64,000 bases of DNA from Paraburkholderia acidipaludis NBRC 101816 (GTDB lineage Bacteria; Pseudomonadota; Gammaproteobacteria; Burkholderiales; Burkholderiaceae): the NCBI RefSeq assembly GCF_000684975.1, contig NZ_BAXZ01000003.1:372001-436000 (forward strand), read 5' to 3'. The number at the start of each line of letters is the position of its first letter. Within the stretch, counting starts at the first letter, position 1. Below the pieces are notes generated by a model that saw only the letters and a program-made list of their open reading frames with translations, ran no database searches and was not told the origin of the DNA. Below are positions 53,804 to 63,465 of the stretch, in pieces. The position numbers and the translations under genes are program-made.

Positions 53804-54334
53804 ATGGCCAAAAAAACGATGGTGTCGTTCAGCCTCAACGGCAGCGAAGTGGATGTCGTCGTCGAGCCGCGCGAGCTGCTGATTCATACGCTGCGCGAAA
53901 AATGCCAGCACACCGGGCCCCATATCGGCTGCGAGACCTCGCATTGCGGCGCTTGCACGGTCGACTTCAACGGCATGTCCGTCAAGTCGTGCACGCTGCT
54001 GACGGTGCAGGCCGAGGGCGCGGCAGTGCGCACGGTCGAAGGGCTCGCCGAGGGCGGCACGCTGCACGCGCTGCAGGAAGGTTTCATGCAGGAGCATGGC
54101 TTGCAGTGCGGGTTCTGCACGCCAGGCATGCTGATGCGCGCGTATCGCTTGCTTCAGGAGAACCCCGATCCCACGGAAGCGGAAATTCGCTACTGGATGG
54201 CGGGGAATCTGTGCCGCTGCACGGGATACCAGAACATCGTGAAGGCCGTGCAATACGCCGCGCGCAAGTTGCGCGGCGAAGCGGTCGAAACCTCGCATCC
54301 GCTCATCGAGGCGGACGCGGCGCACGCGCACTGA
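53804..54334 (+). CDS. coxS: Aerobic CO dehydrogenase small (2Fe-2S) subunit CoxS
   Basis: The 176-residue protein has both [2Fe-2S] sites: the plant-ferredoxin type (GCETSHCGACTVDF...SCTLL) and the alpha-helical type (CGFCTPGMLM...NLCRCTGYQNIV). It carries electrons from the molybdenum site to the flavin. The AGGAG-like site before ATG 53804 is GGGAGA. Confidence 0.96.
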   Translation: MAKKTMVSFSLNGSEVDVVVEPRELLIHTLREKCQHTGPHIGCETSHCGACTVDFNGMSVKSCTLLTVQAEGAAVRTVEGLAEGGTLHALQEGFMQEHGLQCGFCTPGMLMRAYRLLQENPDPTEAEIRYWMAGNLCRCTGYQNIVKAVQYAARKLRGEAVETSHPLIEADAAHAH

Positions 54335-54351
54335 GCGCCGGGAGAAACGTC

Positions 54352-56763
54352 ATGGGAAATGTCGACGCCAATCTCGAACGTCTCGCCGCGCTCGAAGGCA
54401 TGGGCTGTTCGCGCAAGCGCCGCGAGGATCCGCGCTTCATCCAGGGCAAAGGTACCTATGTCGACGACATCAAGATGCCGGGCATGCTGTTCGGCGTCAT
54501 GGTGCGAAGTCCGTATGCGCACGCGCGCGTGAAGCGCATCGACAAATCGCGCGCGCTCGCGCATCCCGGCGTGCATGCGGTGCTCACCGCCGACGATCTC
54601 AAGCCGCTCAAGCTGCACTGGATGCCGACACTCGCGGGCGACGTGCAGGCCGTGCTCGCCGACGAAAAGGTCTGCTTCCAGAATCAGGAGGTCGCGTTCG
54701 TCGTGGCCGACGACCGCTACGTCGCCGCCGATGCGGCCGAACTCGTGGAAGTGGAGTACGAGGAGCTGCCCGCGCTCGTCGATCCGTTGAAGGCGCTCGA
54801 ACCCGACGCGCCCGTGATTCGCGAGGACATCCGCGACAAGGATACCGGCGCGCATGGAGCGCGCAGGCATCCTAATCATATTTTCACGTGGACAATGGGC
54901 GATCGGGACAAGACCGACCGCATGTTCGAGAACGCCGAAGTCACCGTGAAGCAGGACCTCCTGTATCCGCGCGTGCATCCGTGTCCGCTCGAAACCTGCG
55001 GCTGCGTTGCCTCGTTCGACAAGGTGCGCGGCGATCTTACCGTCTATATCACGTCGCAGGCGCCGCATGTCGTGCGCACCGTGGTCGGGCTGCTCTCCTC
55101 GATTCCGGAATCGAAAATTCGCATTATTTCGCCCGATATTGGCGGCGGGTTCGGCAACAAGGTGGGCGTGTATCCGGGCTATGTGACGTCGATTGTCGCG
55201 TCGATCGTGCTCGGGCGCCCCGTGAAGTGGATCGAGTCGCGCAACGAGAACCTCTCCAGCACCGCGTTCGCGCGCGACTATCACATGACGGGCGAACTCG
55301 CGGCCGACAAGGACGGTCGCATCAAGGCGCTGCGCGTGCAGGTGGTGGCCGACCATGGCGCGTTCGACGCGTGCGCCGATCCGACCAAGTGGCCTGCCGG
55401 CATGTTCCATGTCTGCACGGGGTCGTACGCGATTCCGAACGCGTTCGTCTCGGTGGACGGCGTGTACACGAACAAATTCCCGGGCGGCGTCGCGTATCGC
55501 TGCTCGTTCCGCGTGACCGAGGCGGTGTACCTGATCGAGCGGATGGTGGACGTGCTCGCGCAGAAGCTCGGCATCGACAAGGCCGAGATCCGTCTGCGCA
55601 ATTTCATCCGCAAGGACCAGTTTCCGTACACCACGCCGCTCGGTCTCGAATACGATTCGGGCGACTACGATACGGCGCTACGAAAGGTGCTGGCGGCCGT
55701 CGATTACGACGCGCTGCGCGCCGAGCAGGCGCAGCGCCGGGCCGACCCCGAGGCCGAGTGGCTCATGGGCATTGGCGTCGTGAACTTCACGGAAATCGTG
55801 GGGGCGGGGCCTTCGAAGATGTGTGACATTCTCGGCGTGGGCATGTTCGACTCGTGCGAGATCCGCGTGCATCCGGACGGCTCGGCCATTGCGCGCATGG
55901 GCACCATCACGCAGGGCCAGGGGCACCAGACCACCTACGCGCAGATCATCGCGTCCGAGGCCGGCATTCCCGCGTCGCAGATCGCCGTGGAGGAGGGCGA
56001 CACGTCTACCGCGCCATACGGGCTCGGCACCTACGGCTCGCGCTCCACGCCGGTGGCCGGCGCGGCGGTGGCGCGCGCCTCGCGCAAGATTCGCGAGAAG
56101 GCGCGCCGGATCGCGGCGCACCTGCTGGAAGCGAGCCCCGACGACGTGGAGTTCGATCTCGACCGCTTCGTGCTGAAGGGGGCGCCGGACCAGTTCAAGA
56201 CGGTGAAGGAGGTGGCCTGGGCTGCGTACAACAACGTGCCGGAAGGGCTGGAAATGGGCCTCGAAGCCGTCGACTACTACGACCCGCCGAACTTCACGTT
56301 CCCGTTCGGCGCCTACGTGTGCGTGCTCGACGTGAACCGCTACACCGGCGAGATCCGCGTGCGGCGTTTCTACGCGCTGGACGACTGCGGCACGCGGATC
56401 AACCCGATGATCATCGAAGGGCAGATTCACGGCGGCTTGACCGAAGGCTTCGCCGTCGCGCTCGGCCAGGAACTGCCCTATGACGAGTCGGGCAACCTGC
56501 TCGGCGCGACGCTGCTCGACTATTTCGTGCCGACGGCCGTGGAAACGCCGCATTGGGACACCGATTTCACGGTGACGCCTTCGCCGCATCATCCCATCGG
56601 GGCGAAGGGCGTGGCCGAATCGCCGCACGTGGGGTCGATTCCGTGCTTCACGTCGGCCGTCGTCGATGCCTTCGCGCATCTCGGCGTCACGCACATGAAC
56701 ATGCCGCACAACGCGTACCGCGTGTGGCAGCAAAGCCGGGCGCTCGGCCTGACCCGGGCCTGA
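54352..56763 (+). CDS. coxL: Form I aerobic CO dehydrogenase large (Mo-Cu) subunit CoxL
   Basis: The 803-residue protein holds the molybdenum-copper active site that oxidises CO with water to CO2. The form I signature AYRCSFR lies at residues 381-387, with Cys384 as the copper ligand; form II enzymes have AYRGAGR instead. The catalytic Glu is present in GAKGVAE near the C-terminus. The ATG at 54352 follows GGGAGAAA. The enzyme is therefore predicted to be an active CO dehydrogenase. Confidence 0.97.
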   Translation: MGNVDANLERLAALEGMGCSRKRREDPRFIQGKGTYVDDIKMPGMLFGVMVRSPYAHARVKRIDKSRALAHPGVHAVLTADDLKPLKLHWMPTLAGDVQAVLADEKVCFQNQEVAFVVADDRYVAADAAELVEVEYEELPALVDPLKALEPDAPVIREDIRDKDTGAHGARRHPNHIFTWTMGDRDKTDRMFENAEVTVKQDLLYPRVHPCPLETCGCVASFDKVRGDLTVYITSQAPHVVRTVVGLLSSIPESKIRIISPDIGGGFGNKVGVYPGYVTSIVASIVLGRPVKWIESRNENLSSTAFARDYHMTGELAADKDGRIKALRVQVVADHGAFDACADPTKWPAGMFHVCTGSYAIPNAFVSVDGVYTNKFPGGVAYRCSFRVTEAVYLIERMVDVLAQKLGIDKAEIRLRNFIRKDQFPYTTPLGLEYDSGDYDTALRKVLAAVDYDALRAEQAQRRADPEAEWLMGIGVVNFTEIVGAGPSKMCDILGVGMFDSCEIRVHPDGSAIARMGTITQGQGHQTTYAQIIASEAGIPASQIAVEEGDTSTAPYGLGTYGSRSTPVAGAAVARASRKIREKARRIAAHLLEASPDDVEFDLDRFVLKGAPDQFKTVKEVAWAAYNNVPEGLEMGLEAVDYYDPPNFTFPFGAYVCVLDVNRYTGEIRVRRFYALDDCGTRINPMIIEGQIHGGLTEGFAVALGQELPYDESGNLLGATLLDYFVPTAVETPHWDTDFTVTPSPHHPIGAKGVAESPHVGSIPCFTSAVVDAFAHLGVTHMNMPHNAYRVWQQSRALGLTRA

Positions 56764-56784
56764 GCATTGTGGGAGGAGCGCGCG

Positions 56785-57408
56785 ATGAAAGTCGTACTCG
56801 ACAAGGTGTTTCCACTCGCTGCGAGCGCGGACAGCGCGTGGCGGCTTATGCAGGATATCGAAGCAGTGGCTGGCTGCATGCCGGGCGCGAAGATTACGGA
56901 GCGCGTGGATGCTACGCACTACAAAGGAACGATCACGGTCAAGCTGGGGCCGGCGACAATGGCGTTCAAGGGCGACATTGAAGTGCTCGCCCTCGATGCG
57001 GCGGCGCGCAGCCTGCATTTAAGCGGCAAGGGCACGGACTCGACGGGCGGCTCGGCGGCGGCGATGGATCTCGTGGCCGCCGTGCGGGCCAGCGGCGAGG
57101 CGAGCGAGCTGACCGGCAGGAGCGAGGTGACGATGAGCGGCAAGGCCGCCGCGATTGGCGGCAGGCTGATGGGACCGGTCTCGGAGCAACTGCTCAAGCA
57201 GTTCGTGGCGAACTTCGCGGCGCGGCTCGACGCGCTGAATGCGCAGGCGGTGCAGCAGGCGTCGCCAGCGTCGGTGGAAGGCGAGGCGGACGTGCCCGCG
57301 GCGACGAGCGCCGCGCGCCCCGCCGAGCTCAACGGCATCGCGTTCGTGTGGGCCATGGTCCGCGACTGGCTGCGCGGCCTCTTCTCGCACGAGGCCCATG
57401 GCCGCTGA
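56785..57408 (+). CDS. coxG: CO dehydrogenase-associated protein CoxG (SRPBCC family)
   Basis: The 207-residue protein has an SRPBCC/START-type hydrophobic cavity domain (VLDKVFPLAASADSAWRLMQDIEAVAGCMPGA), a flexible Ala/Val-rich linker, and an amphipathic C-terminal helix (GIAFVWAMVRDWLRGLF) suited to membrane binding. CoxG anchors the enzyme to the membrane, and a quinone-binding role has been proposed. GGGAGGAG precedes ATG 56785. Confidence 0.92.
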   Translation: MKVVLDKVFPLAASADSAWRLMQDIEAVAGCMPGAKITERVDATHYKGTITVKLGPATMAFKGDIEVLALDAAARSLHLSGKGTDSTGGSAAAMDLVAAVRASGEASELTGRSEVTMSGKAAAIGGRLMGPVSEQLLKQFVANFAARLDALNAQAVQQASPASVEGEADVPAATSAARPAELNGIAFVWAMVRDWLRGLFSHEAHGR

Positions 57409-57416
57409 GGCATGTC

Positions 57417-58313
57417 ATGACGCCCACCGATCGCATGCCCGACGTCGTCGCGCTGCAGGCGAAGCTCGCGAGCCACGGCTACATTGCCGAGCGCAGCTTC
57501 GCGGCGGCGCTGCTGCTGACGCTGGAAATGCGCCGTCCGCTGCTGCTGGAGGGCGAGGCCGGCGTCGGCAAAACCGAGGTGGCGAAGGCGCTGGCCCGCC
57601 TGCTCGCAGTGCCGCTGATCCGGTTGCAATGCTACGAAGGGCTCGACGCCCACACGGCGCTGTACGAGTGGAACTACGCGCATCAGCTGCTGGCGATCAA
57701 GCTGTTCGAGCAGGATGCGCGGCCGCTGCGCGACAAGGAGCAGGATGTCTTTTCCGAGCGCTATCTGCTCAAGCGCCCGCTGCTCGAAGCCATCACGACC
57801 ACGCCCGCGCCCGTGCTGCTCATCGACGAGATCGACCGCACCGACGAAGCCTTCGAAGCGTATCTGCTCGAAGTCCTTTCCGACTTCCAGATTTCGATTC
57901 CCGAGCTGGGCGTGATTCGCGCGGTCGAACGGCCTTACGTCATCCTCACTTCGAACGGCACGCGCGAAATCTCGGACGCGTTGCGCCGCCGCTGCCTCTA
58001 TCAGTACGTCGACTACCCGTCGTTCCAGCGCGAACTGCTGATCGTGCGGACCCAGGTGCCCGACGTGCCCGAAGCCCTCGCGCGCCAGGTCGTCGAATTC
58101 GCGCACGCGGTGCGGCAGATGGCGCTGCGCCGCAAGCCCGGTCTCGCGGAGACGCTCGACTGGGCGGCCGCGCTGCTGCGCCTTGGCGTGAGCGCGCTCG
58201 ACGAGGGCGGCGTCGAGCGGGTCATGGATTCGCTCGCGGCGCTCGTGAAGACGCGCGAGGATCAGGCCGCGCTCACGAAACCGGTCGTCGAAAAACTGGT
58301 GGCCTCATGCTGA
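57417..58313 (+). CDS. coxD: MoxR-type AAA ATPase CoxD
   Basis: The 298-residue AAA+ protein of the MoxR class has Walker A GEAGVGKTE (around 46-54), Walker B VLLIDEIDR and sensor ILTSNGTREI. In Oligotropha, CoxD is needed to load sulfur and copper into the active site, working with CoxE and CoxF. The ATG at 57417 is chosen; the longer frame overlaps coxG. The stop overlaps coxE. Confidence 0.94.
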   Translation: MTPTDRMPDVVALQAKLASHGYIAERSFAAALLLTLEMRRPLLLEGEAGVGKTEVAKALARLLAVPLIRLQCYEGLDAHTALYEWNYAHQLLAIKLFEQDARPLRDKEQDVFSERYLLKRPLLEAITTTPAPVLLIDEIDRTDEAFEAYLLEVLSDFQISIPELGVIRAVERPYVILTSNGTREISDALRRRCLYQYVDYPSFQRELLIVRTQVPDVPEALARQVVEFAHAVRQMALRRKPGLAETLDWAAALLRLGVSALDEGGVERVMDSLAALVKTREDQAALTKPVVEKLVASC

Positions 58314-59509
58314 CCGGAACCGAACGCGCCGCCGCGCAGACCAACGCGCCCGATCTTGCGGAGACGCTCGTCGCGCGCTATGCCGGCTTTGCGGGCTGGC
58401 TGCGTGCGAACGCGTTCAGTGTGACGAGTGCGGACGTGGCGGCTTCGATGGAGGTTGCGAACCGCATGGGGCAGTTCGACAGCGACCTGCTGCGCTGGAG
58501 CCTGCGCGCGCTGCTATGCTCGCGCGCGGAAGACTGGCGGCGCTTCGACGATCTGTTCGACGCCTGGTTCAGGACACCGAACCGTCGCGAGCTGGTCGAA
58601 ACCCGGGTGGGCGGCGCTGGGCCGCTCACGCACGACGAGGCGGGCGAGGGGCTGCCCGATGCGAGCGAAGGCACGCCTGTGTCGCTCGCGGGTCGCGGCG
58701 CCGGTGCGCCGGGCGAGGGCGCCACGGCCGACGAGGGCGCCACCGAAGCCGAATCGCTGGCCGGCGCGGATTTCCGCCACCTCAACGACTCCGCCGAACT
58801 CTTTGCCATCGACGCCGCGCTGCGCCGCTTCGCGCAGCGCCTGCGCGGGATCGAAACGCGCCGCGAGCAGCGCGCGAACCAGGGGCGGGCCATCGACCTG
58901 CGCTGGACCCTGCGCCGCAGCGTATCGCGCGGCGGTTTGCCTGCGGAGCTTGGCTGGCGGCGCTTGCGGCGGCAGCGCCCGCGCATCGTGCTGATGCTCG
59001 ACGTGAGCCGCTCGATGAGCCTCTACAGCTTCTTCCTGCTGCGTCTCGCGCGCGTGCTGAGCGGCCGCTTGCGCGACGTGCACAGCTTCATCTTCCACAC
59101 GCGGCTCGTCTGCATCGACGAGGCGCTGCGCGATCCCGATCCGCGGCGCGCGCAGGAGCGCCTGCATCTGATTTCCGAAGGGTGGGCCGGCGGCACGCGC
59201 ATCGGCGAGAGTCTCGCCGGATTCAACCGGCACTACGCCTCGAGCCTCCTGCACTCGCGCACCGCGGTCGTGATCGTCAGCGACGGCTACGACGCGGGCG
59301 ATCCGGCGCAGCTGGGTGATGCGCTGGCCGCGATCCGGCGGCGCTGTCATTCGCTCGTGTGGCTCAATCCTCTCGCTGGGCAGCCGGGATTCGAGCCGGT
59401 CAGCGCGGGGATGCAGGCCGCGCTGCCGCACCTCGATCTGTTCGCGGGCGCGCGCGATCTCGCAAGCCTCGAACGTCTGTTTCCGCAAATTCTCGGGGCG
59501 CTGCAATGA
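58307..59509 (+). CDS. coxE: VWA-domain protein CoxE
   Basis: The 400-residue protein has a C-terminal von Willebrand A domain with MIDAS motif DVSRSMS (around 231-237) and the partner Thr/Asp positions in GGTRIGESL and VSDGYDAGD. It pairs with the MoxR ATPase CoxD in maturation of the CoxL active site. It overlaps both neighbours. Confidence 0.94.
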   Translation: MLTGTERAAAQTNAPDLAETLVARYAGFAGWLRANAFSVTSADVAASMEVANRMGQFDSDLLRWSLRALLCSRAEDWRRFDDLFDAWFRTPNRRELVETRVGGAGPLTHDEAGEGLPDASEGTPVSLAGRGAGAPGEGATADEGATEAESLAGADFRHLNDSAELFAIDAALRRFAQRLRGIETRREQRANQGRAIDLRWTLRRSVSRGGLPAELGWRRLRRQRPRIVLMLDVSRSMSLYSFFLLRLARVLSGRLRDVHSFIFHTRLVCIDEALRDPDPRRAQERLHLISEGWAGGTRIGESLAGFNRHYASSLLHSRTAVVIVSDGYDAGDPAQLGDALAAIRRRCHSLVWLNPLAGQPGFEPVSAGMQAALPHLDLFAGARDLASLERLFPQILGALQ

Positions 59510-60588
59510 ATGCCGAAACCGTCGAACCCGTACCGGCCGCAACCAGCCTGCTGCAGCTCGAACAGCAATTGACCGATGCCGGGGTGCCATTCGCCGTCGC
59601 GACCGTGATCCGCGTCGCGCCGCCGGCCTCGACCCAGGTGGGTGCGCAGGCGCTCGTGGAAAGCGACGGCACGCTGCATGGCTGGATCGGCGGAGGCTGT
59701 TCGCAGGCGATCGTGATCGAGGCCGCGCGCCAGGCCATCCGCTGCGGTCAGCCGCGGCGGGTGCGCATCAGCAACGAGCCTGCACCGCCCGATCCCGAAG
59801 TGGAGGCGCACGCCATGCCGTGCGCGAGCAACGGCGCGATGGAGCTCTTCATCCAGCCGACCGTGCCGGCGCCGCTCGTGATCGTGTTCGGCGCGACGCC
59901 GACGGCGCACGAAGCCTGCGTGCTGGCGCGCCGCATGGGCTTGCGCGCGTCGCTGGCCGCCGACGCCGCGCGCGCGGGCGGTTCGCGTTTCGACGCTGCG
60001 GCCCTCGACCGGGCCGGCGCATCGTTCGCGCTGATCGCGACACAAGGCGATGGCGACGAGGATGCGCTCGAAGCCGCGCTGCGCAGCGGCGCCGGGGCCG
60101 TGCTCCTGATCGCGAGCCGCCGCAAGGCCGAGCGGCTGCGCGAAGCGATGTGCGCGCGCGGCATCGACGAAGGCCGGCTCGCGGCGTTGCATGCACCGGC
60201 TGGACCGGCGATCCACGCGCATACGCCGCAGGAAATCGCGCTGGGCGCCGTGGCGGGACTCGTCGCTTTGCGGCACGAACGGGAAGAAGCGGTGGCGGCC
60301 GCGCAAGCGGCCGTCCCGCAGGCCACGGTCGCCACGGAGGCCGTGCCGCCGCTGCCGCCTTGCGAGATGCCCGAAGCGCCGGCGGCCGAGGCGGGGCGCT
60401 ACGTGAATCCGGTGTGCGGCATGAGCGTCGAGATCGCGACGGCGAAACATGTCGTCGTGCATGGCGGCCACAAGGTGTATTTCTGCTGCGACTGCTGCAA
60501 GGCCGAATTCGAGCGCGCACCGGCACGCTACCTGACCGCTGCGCCGGAGCGTGAGGCAAGCCCCGGCGATCGGCCCGCGGAGGGATGA
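59506..60588 (+). CDS. coxF: XdhC-type maturation protein CoxF with C-terminal YHS domain
   Basis: The 360-residue protein has an XdhC N-terminal domain (VIRVAPPASTQVGAQALV, WIGGGCSQAIVIEAAR) and an XdhC_C Rossmann domain (VIVFGATPTAHEA). A C-terminal YHS-like metal-binding domain follows (NPVCGMSV, then YFCCDCCKAEFERAPARYL). XdhC-like proteins bind and sulfurate the molybdenum cofactor. The YHS domain, typical of copper and heavy-metal proteins, is a notable addition for an enzyme with a copper centre. Confidence 0.92.
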   Translation: MNAETVEPVPAATSLLQLEQQLTDAGVPFAVATVIRVAPPASTQVGAQALVESDGTLHGWIGGGCSQAIVIEAARQAIRCGQPRRVRISNEPAPPDPEVEAHAMPCASNGAMELFIQPTVPAPLVIVFGATPTAHEACVLARRMGLRASLAADAARAGGSRFDAAALDRAGASFALIATQGDGDEDALEAALRSGAGAVLLIASRRKAERLREAMCARGIDEGRLAALHAPAGPAIHAHTPQEIALGAVAGLVALRHEREEAVAAAQAAVPQATVATEAVPPLPPCEMPEAPAAEAGRYVNPVCGMSVEIATAKHVVVHGGHKVYFCCDCCKAEFERAPARYLTAAPEREASPGDRPAEG

Positions 60589-61217
60589 TGAATACGGTGA
60601 GGTTTTCGGCGGTCGTGCTCGCGGCAGGCTTGTCCACACGCATGGAAGGGCGCCACAAGCTGCTCTTGCCGGTGGGCGGCGAGCCCGCCGTGCGGCGCGT
60701 GGTGCGCGCCATCGTCGCCGCGCAGCCGCAGGAGGTCGTCGTGGTGACGGGATTCAACGGACGCGCCGTATTCGAAGCGCTCGACGGCCTGGATGTGCGC
60801 TTCCAGAGCAACCCGCGCTACCAGGAAGGGCAGATGACCTCGGTCGCGGCCGGCGTGGCCGCTTTGCAGGCGCCGTGCGACGCCGTGATGATCTGCCTCG
60901 CCGACCAGGTGCTGCTTGCGGCCGCCGATTATCGCGAGCTGATAGGCGCTTACGCTTCGATGCCGCGCGGGTCGATTCTGGTGCCGACGTTCAAGGGCGC
61001 ACGCGGCAATCCAGTTCTGTTTGCGGCGAGTTATGCCCCCGAAGTCGTGAGCGGCCACGTGAATCCGGGTTGCCGCAAGCTGATCGCCGAGCACGGCGAC
61101 GAGGTCTTTCTCCACGCGGCTGCGCACGACCGCTTTTGCGTCGACATGGATACGCCCGCCGATTATTCGAGCATCGTTGCGCGAGTAGGCCCGGCCACGG
61201 CGCCACCCGGCGGGTAG
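60585..61217 (+). CDS. mocA: Molybdenum cofactor cytidylyltransferase-like protein (MocA family)
   Basis: The 210-residue nucleotidyltransferase has the AAGLSTRM and KLLLPVGG motifs, then PCDAVMICLADQVLL and GNPVLF. MocA-type enzymes add CMP to molybdopterin to make the dinucleotide cofactor used by CO dehydrogenase. The start overlaps coxF. It ends the operon; a weak hairpin (61300-61317) lies before the convergent hyf genes. Confidence 0.9.
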   Translation: MMNTVRFSAVVLAAGLSTRMEGRHKLLLPVGGEPAVRRVVRAIVAAQPQEVVVVTGFNGRAVFEALDGLDVRFQSNPRYQEGQMTSVAAGVAALQAPCDAVMICLADQVLLAAADYRELIGAYASMPRGSILVPTFKGARGNPVLFAASYAPEVVSGHVNPGCRKLIAEHGDEVFLHAAAHDRFCVDMDTPADYSSIVARVGPATAPPGG

Positions 61218-61354
61218 ACACGGACAAGCCGGGCGTGAGGTTTCACGCTCCGACGTTTGCCGTAGCGGGTTCAAGCGCCTTGAAAATCTATTCGTAGTCC
61301 GGAATAGCGAAATTCCGTTTCGGTGCCTTGAAATTCGCACGAAAACGTAGACGC

Positions 61355-61891
61355 TCAGTCACGGGAAACCGGGTCATCGTGCCGGCTTCGAAGTGCCGCC
61401 AGAATGCCTTTCAAGAGATCGACGGGCGGCGGCGGGCAGCCGGGAATGTGGACATCGACGGGAAGCAGTTCCGAAAGCGGTCCACAGACCGCATAGCTGT
61501 CCTTGAAGATGCCGCCTGTGCATGCACACTCTCCCGCGGCAACCACCAGCTTCGGCTCGGGCGTTGCCTCGTAAGCCAGCCGCACCGCCTCGCGCATGTT
61601 CACCGCAAGGGGGCCCGTTACCAGGAGCATGTCGGCATGCCTGGGACTCGCGACGAAGCGGATCCCCAGTCCCTCGATGTTGTAGTACGGGTTGTTGAGC
61701 GCGTGAATCTCGAGCTCGCAGCCGTTGCATGAGCCCGCATCGATCTGCCGGATGCACAGCGCGCGGCCGAGTACGTCCAGAATCTGCTGGTGCAGCCGCT
61801 GCGACTCGGTGCGCCAGTCGTCACCGCCCTGCGGGAGGGGTTCGGCAGGCGGGCGTGTGCCGGCGATCCGCTTGAGAAGTTGCCACGTCAC
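61355..61891 (-). CDS. NuoB/HyfI-like iron-sulfur subunit of hydrogenase-4-type complex
   Basis: The 178-residue protein is of the NADH dehydrogenase 20-kDa/HycG type. It has all four cysteines for the proximal [4Fe-4S] cluster: GSCNGCELE, then AGECACTGG, then IPGCPPPP. It would carry electrons next to the large subunit. It is the last gene of a minus-strand operon and overlaps the large-subunit stop by four bases. Confidence 0.92.
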   Translation of the reverse strand: MTWQLLKRIAGTRPPAEPLPQGGDDWRTESQRLHQQILDVLGRALCIRQIDAGSCNGCELEIHALNNPYYNIEGLGIRFVASPRHADMLLVTGPLAVNMREAVRLAYEATPEPKLVVAAGECACTGGIFKDSYAVCGPLSELLPVDVHIPGCPPPPVDLLKGILAALRSRHDDPVSRD

Positions 61892-63462
61892 AGGTCGTGC
61901 CCCGCGTAACAGAGATTGAACGACTTATTGATCAGCGGAAAATCCGCGACGATATTGCCGATGATCGCGACTTCGAGCGCGGGCCAGTTCTGCCAGGACG
62001 GATCGTGGCAATGGCAGCGGGCGAGCGCGCCGTCCTCGCCGGTTTCGAGCGCAACGAGCACGTCGCCGCGCCAGCCTTCGATCCATCCCGCTCCATACGA
62101 CGGCGGGCGGCGGACATCGGGCGGCACGGCAATGCCGCCGCGCGGCATCCCGGTGAGGATCGCGCGGATCTGGCGCAGCGATTCGTCGATCTCGCGGAAC
62201 CGCAGCGCCACGCGAGCCGCCACGTCGCCGCGCTCGTCGCCGAGGTGGCGAGCGCCGATTTCGCGGTAGGGGACTTGCGCGTGATCGACCCTCAGGTCCA
62301 TCGCACCGCCGCTTGCGCGCGCGGCGAAACCGCATACGCCGAGTTGAGCGGCCATCGCCGGCGTGAGGGTGCCGGTCTTCGCGAAGCGGTCCTGCAATCC
62401 GGCATGATCGTCGTAGATGCGCCGCATCGTGTGGACCTCGCGCTCGATGCGGTCGCACTGCGCGAGGATCGCGCCGGCCTTTTCCCGGTCGAGATCGCGC
62501 GCGAGGCCGCCGGGCTCGATCACGTCGAAGAGGTAGCGGTGGCCGAAGGCGCGCTCGTTCAGGCGCAGCCAGTCCTCCTTCATCCGCGAAAACTGCGCGA
62601 GCCCGAATGCGAAGCCCGCGTCGTTGCCTAGCGCGCCAAGATCGCCGAGATGGTTGGCGACGCGTTCGCGTTCGAGCAGCAACGCGCGCAGCCATTGCGC
62701 GCGCGGCGGAATCGTCGTGTCGAGCGCGCGTTCGAGCGCCATGCAATACGCCCACGCAAATGCGACGCTGCTGTCTCCGGCAATCCGGCTTGCCACGCGA
62801 TGGCCGGCGAGTGCCGGCGTGCGCTCGAACAGGCGCTCGATGCCGCGATGCGTGTAGCCGAGACGCTCTTCGAGCCGCAGCACTTTTTCGCCGACCACGG
62901 AGAAGCGGAAGTGTCCGGGCTCGATGATGCCGGCGTGAATCGGCCCCACCGCAATTTCATGCACGCCGTCTCCCTCGACCCGCGTGAACGCATAGTCGGC
63001 TTCCTGCGACGCGAAGCGCTCCGTGCCGGATGAGGACTTGCGCAACGGGAAGTACCCGGCGGGCCAGTTGCCGTGGTTCAGCCAGGGGCGCACGTCGCCC
63101 GCGCCGCACGCGCGCAGGCCGGTCAGATCGTAGACGGCACGCTGCATGCGGGCCGCGCACGGAAAGAGGGCGGAGAGGTCCGGGTACTCGCCGGCCCAGG
63201 ACGGCGTCTTGCCGAGCGGCAGCCGGACCCAGAGCAGCCCGTCGTCCACGGCATAGGCGGCGCATACCGTGAATGTGCCGCCGTGATCTTCGGCGCCCCA
63301 CATCGTGATCAGGCGCCCCCCGCCTTCGTCGACCGCGGCGGCAACGCGGACCCAGGCCGCGACGTCCACGTGTGCAATGAGCGTGGCCGGTGCTTCCCCG
63401 AACGCGGCAACGCGGGTGAGGCCGGTTAAGGCGTGGAATGCGTGGAAGGCGTCGATCCCCAT
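61888..63462 (-). CDS. HyfG/HycE-like large subunit lacking most nickel ligands
   Basis: The 524-residue protein is a fusion of a NuoC-like N-terminal part and a NuoD/hydrogenase large subunit (EERLGYTHRGIERLFE). At the place of the first CxxC the sequence is RIAGDS (Ala228, Ser231 instead of Cys). At the second it is LCYAG (Cys518 kept, Gly521 instead of Cys). With three of four nickel ligands lost it should not bind a NiFe site. It fits the energy-converting hydrogenase-related (Ehr) type. Automatic annotation would probably call it hydrogenase-4 component G. Confidence 0.9.
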   Translation of the reverse strand: MGIDAFHAFHALTGLTRVAAFGEAPATLIAHVDVAAWVRVAAAVDEGGGRLITMWGAEDHGGTFTVCAAYAVDDGLLWVRLPLGKTPSWAGEYPDLSALFPCAARMQRAVYDLTGLRACGAGDVRPWLNHGNWPAGYFPLRKSSSGTERFASQEADYAFTRVEGDGVHEIAVGPIHAGIIEPGHFRFSVVGEKVLRLEERLGYTHRGIERLFERTPALAGHRVASRIAGDSSVAFAWAYCMALERALDTTIPPRAQWLRALLLERERVANHLGDLGALGNDAGFAFGLAQFSRMKEDWLRLNERAFGHRYLFDVIEPGGLARDLDREKAGAILAQCDRIEREVHTMRRIYDDHAGLQDRFAKTGTLTPAMAAQLGVCGFAARASGGAMDLRVDHAQVPYREIGARHLGDERGDVAARVALRFREIDESLRQIRAILTGMPRGGIAVPPDVRRPPSYGAGWIEGWRGDVLVALETGEDGALARCHCHDPSWQNWPALEVAIIGNIVADFPLINKSFNLCYAGHDL

Positions 63463-63465
63463 GAG

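Noticed and set aside
53902..56763. A 953-codon version of CoxL starting inside coxS
   Set aside because: The first 150 codons are a shadow of coxS; the true start is ATG 54352 after a ribosome site.
57239..59509. A 756-codon frame spanning coxG, coxD and coxE
   Set aside because: Only its last 400 codons are CoxE; the earlier part is out of frame with coxG and coxD and is Arg/Ala-rich noise. CoxE starts at 58307.
61888..63462. Active NiFe hydrogenase
   Set aside because: Three of the four nickel-ligand cysteines are replaced (positions 228, 231 and 521).
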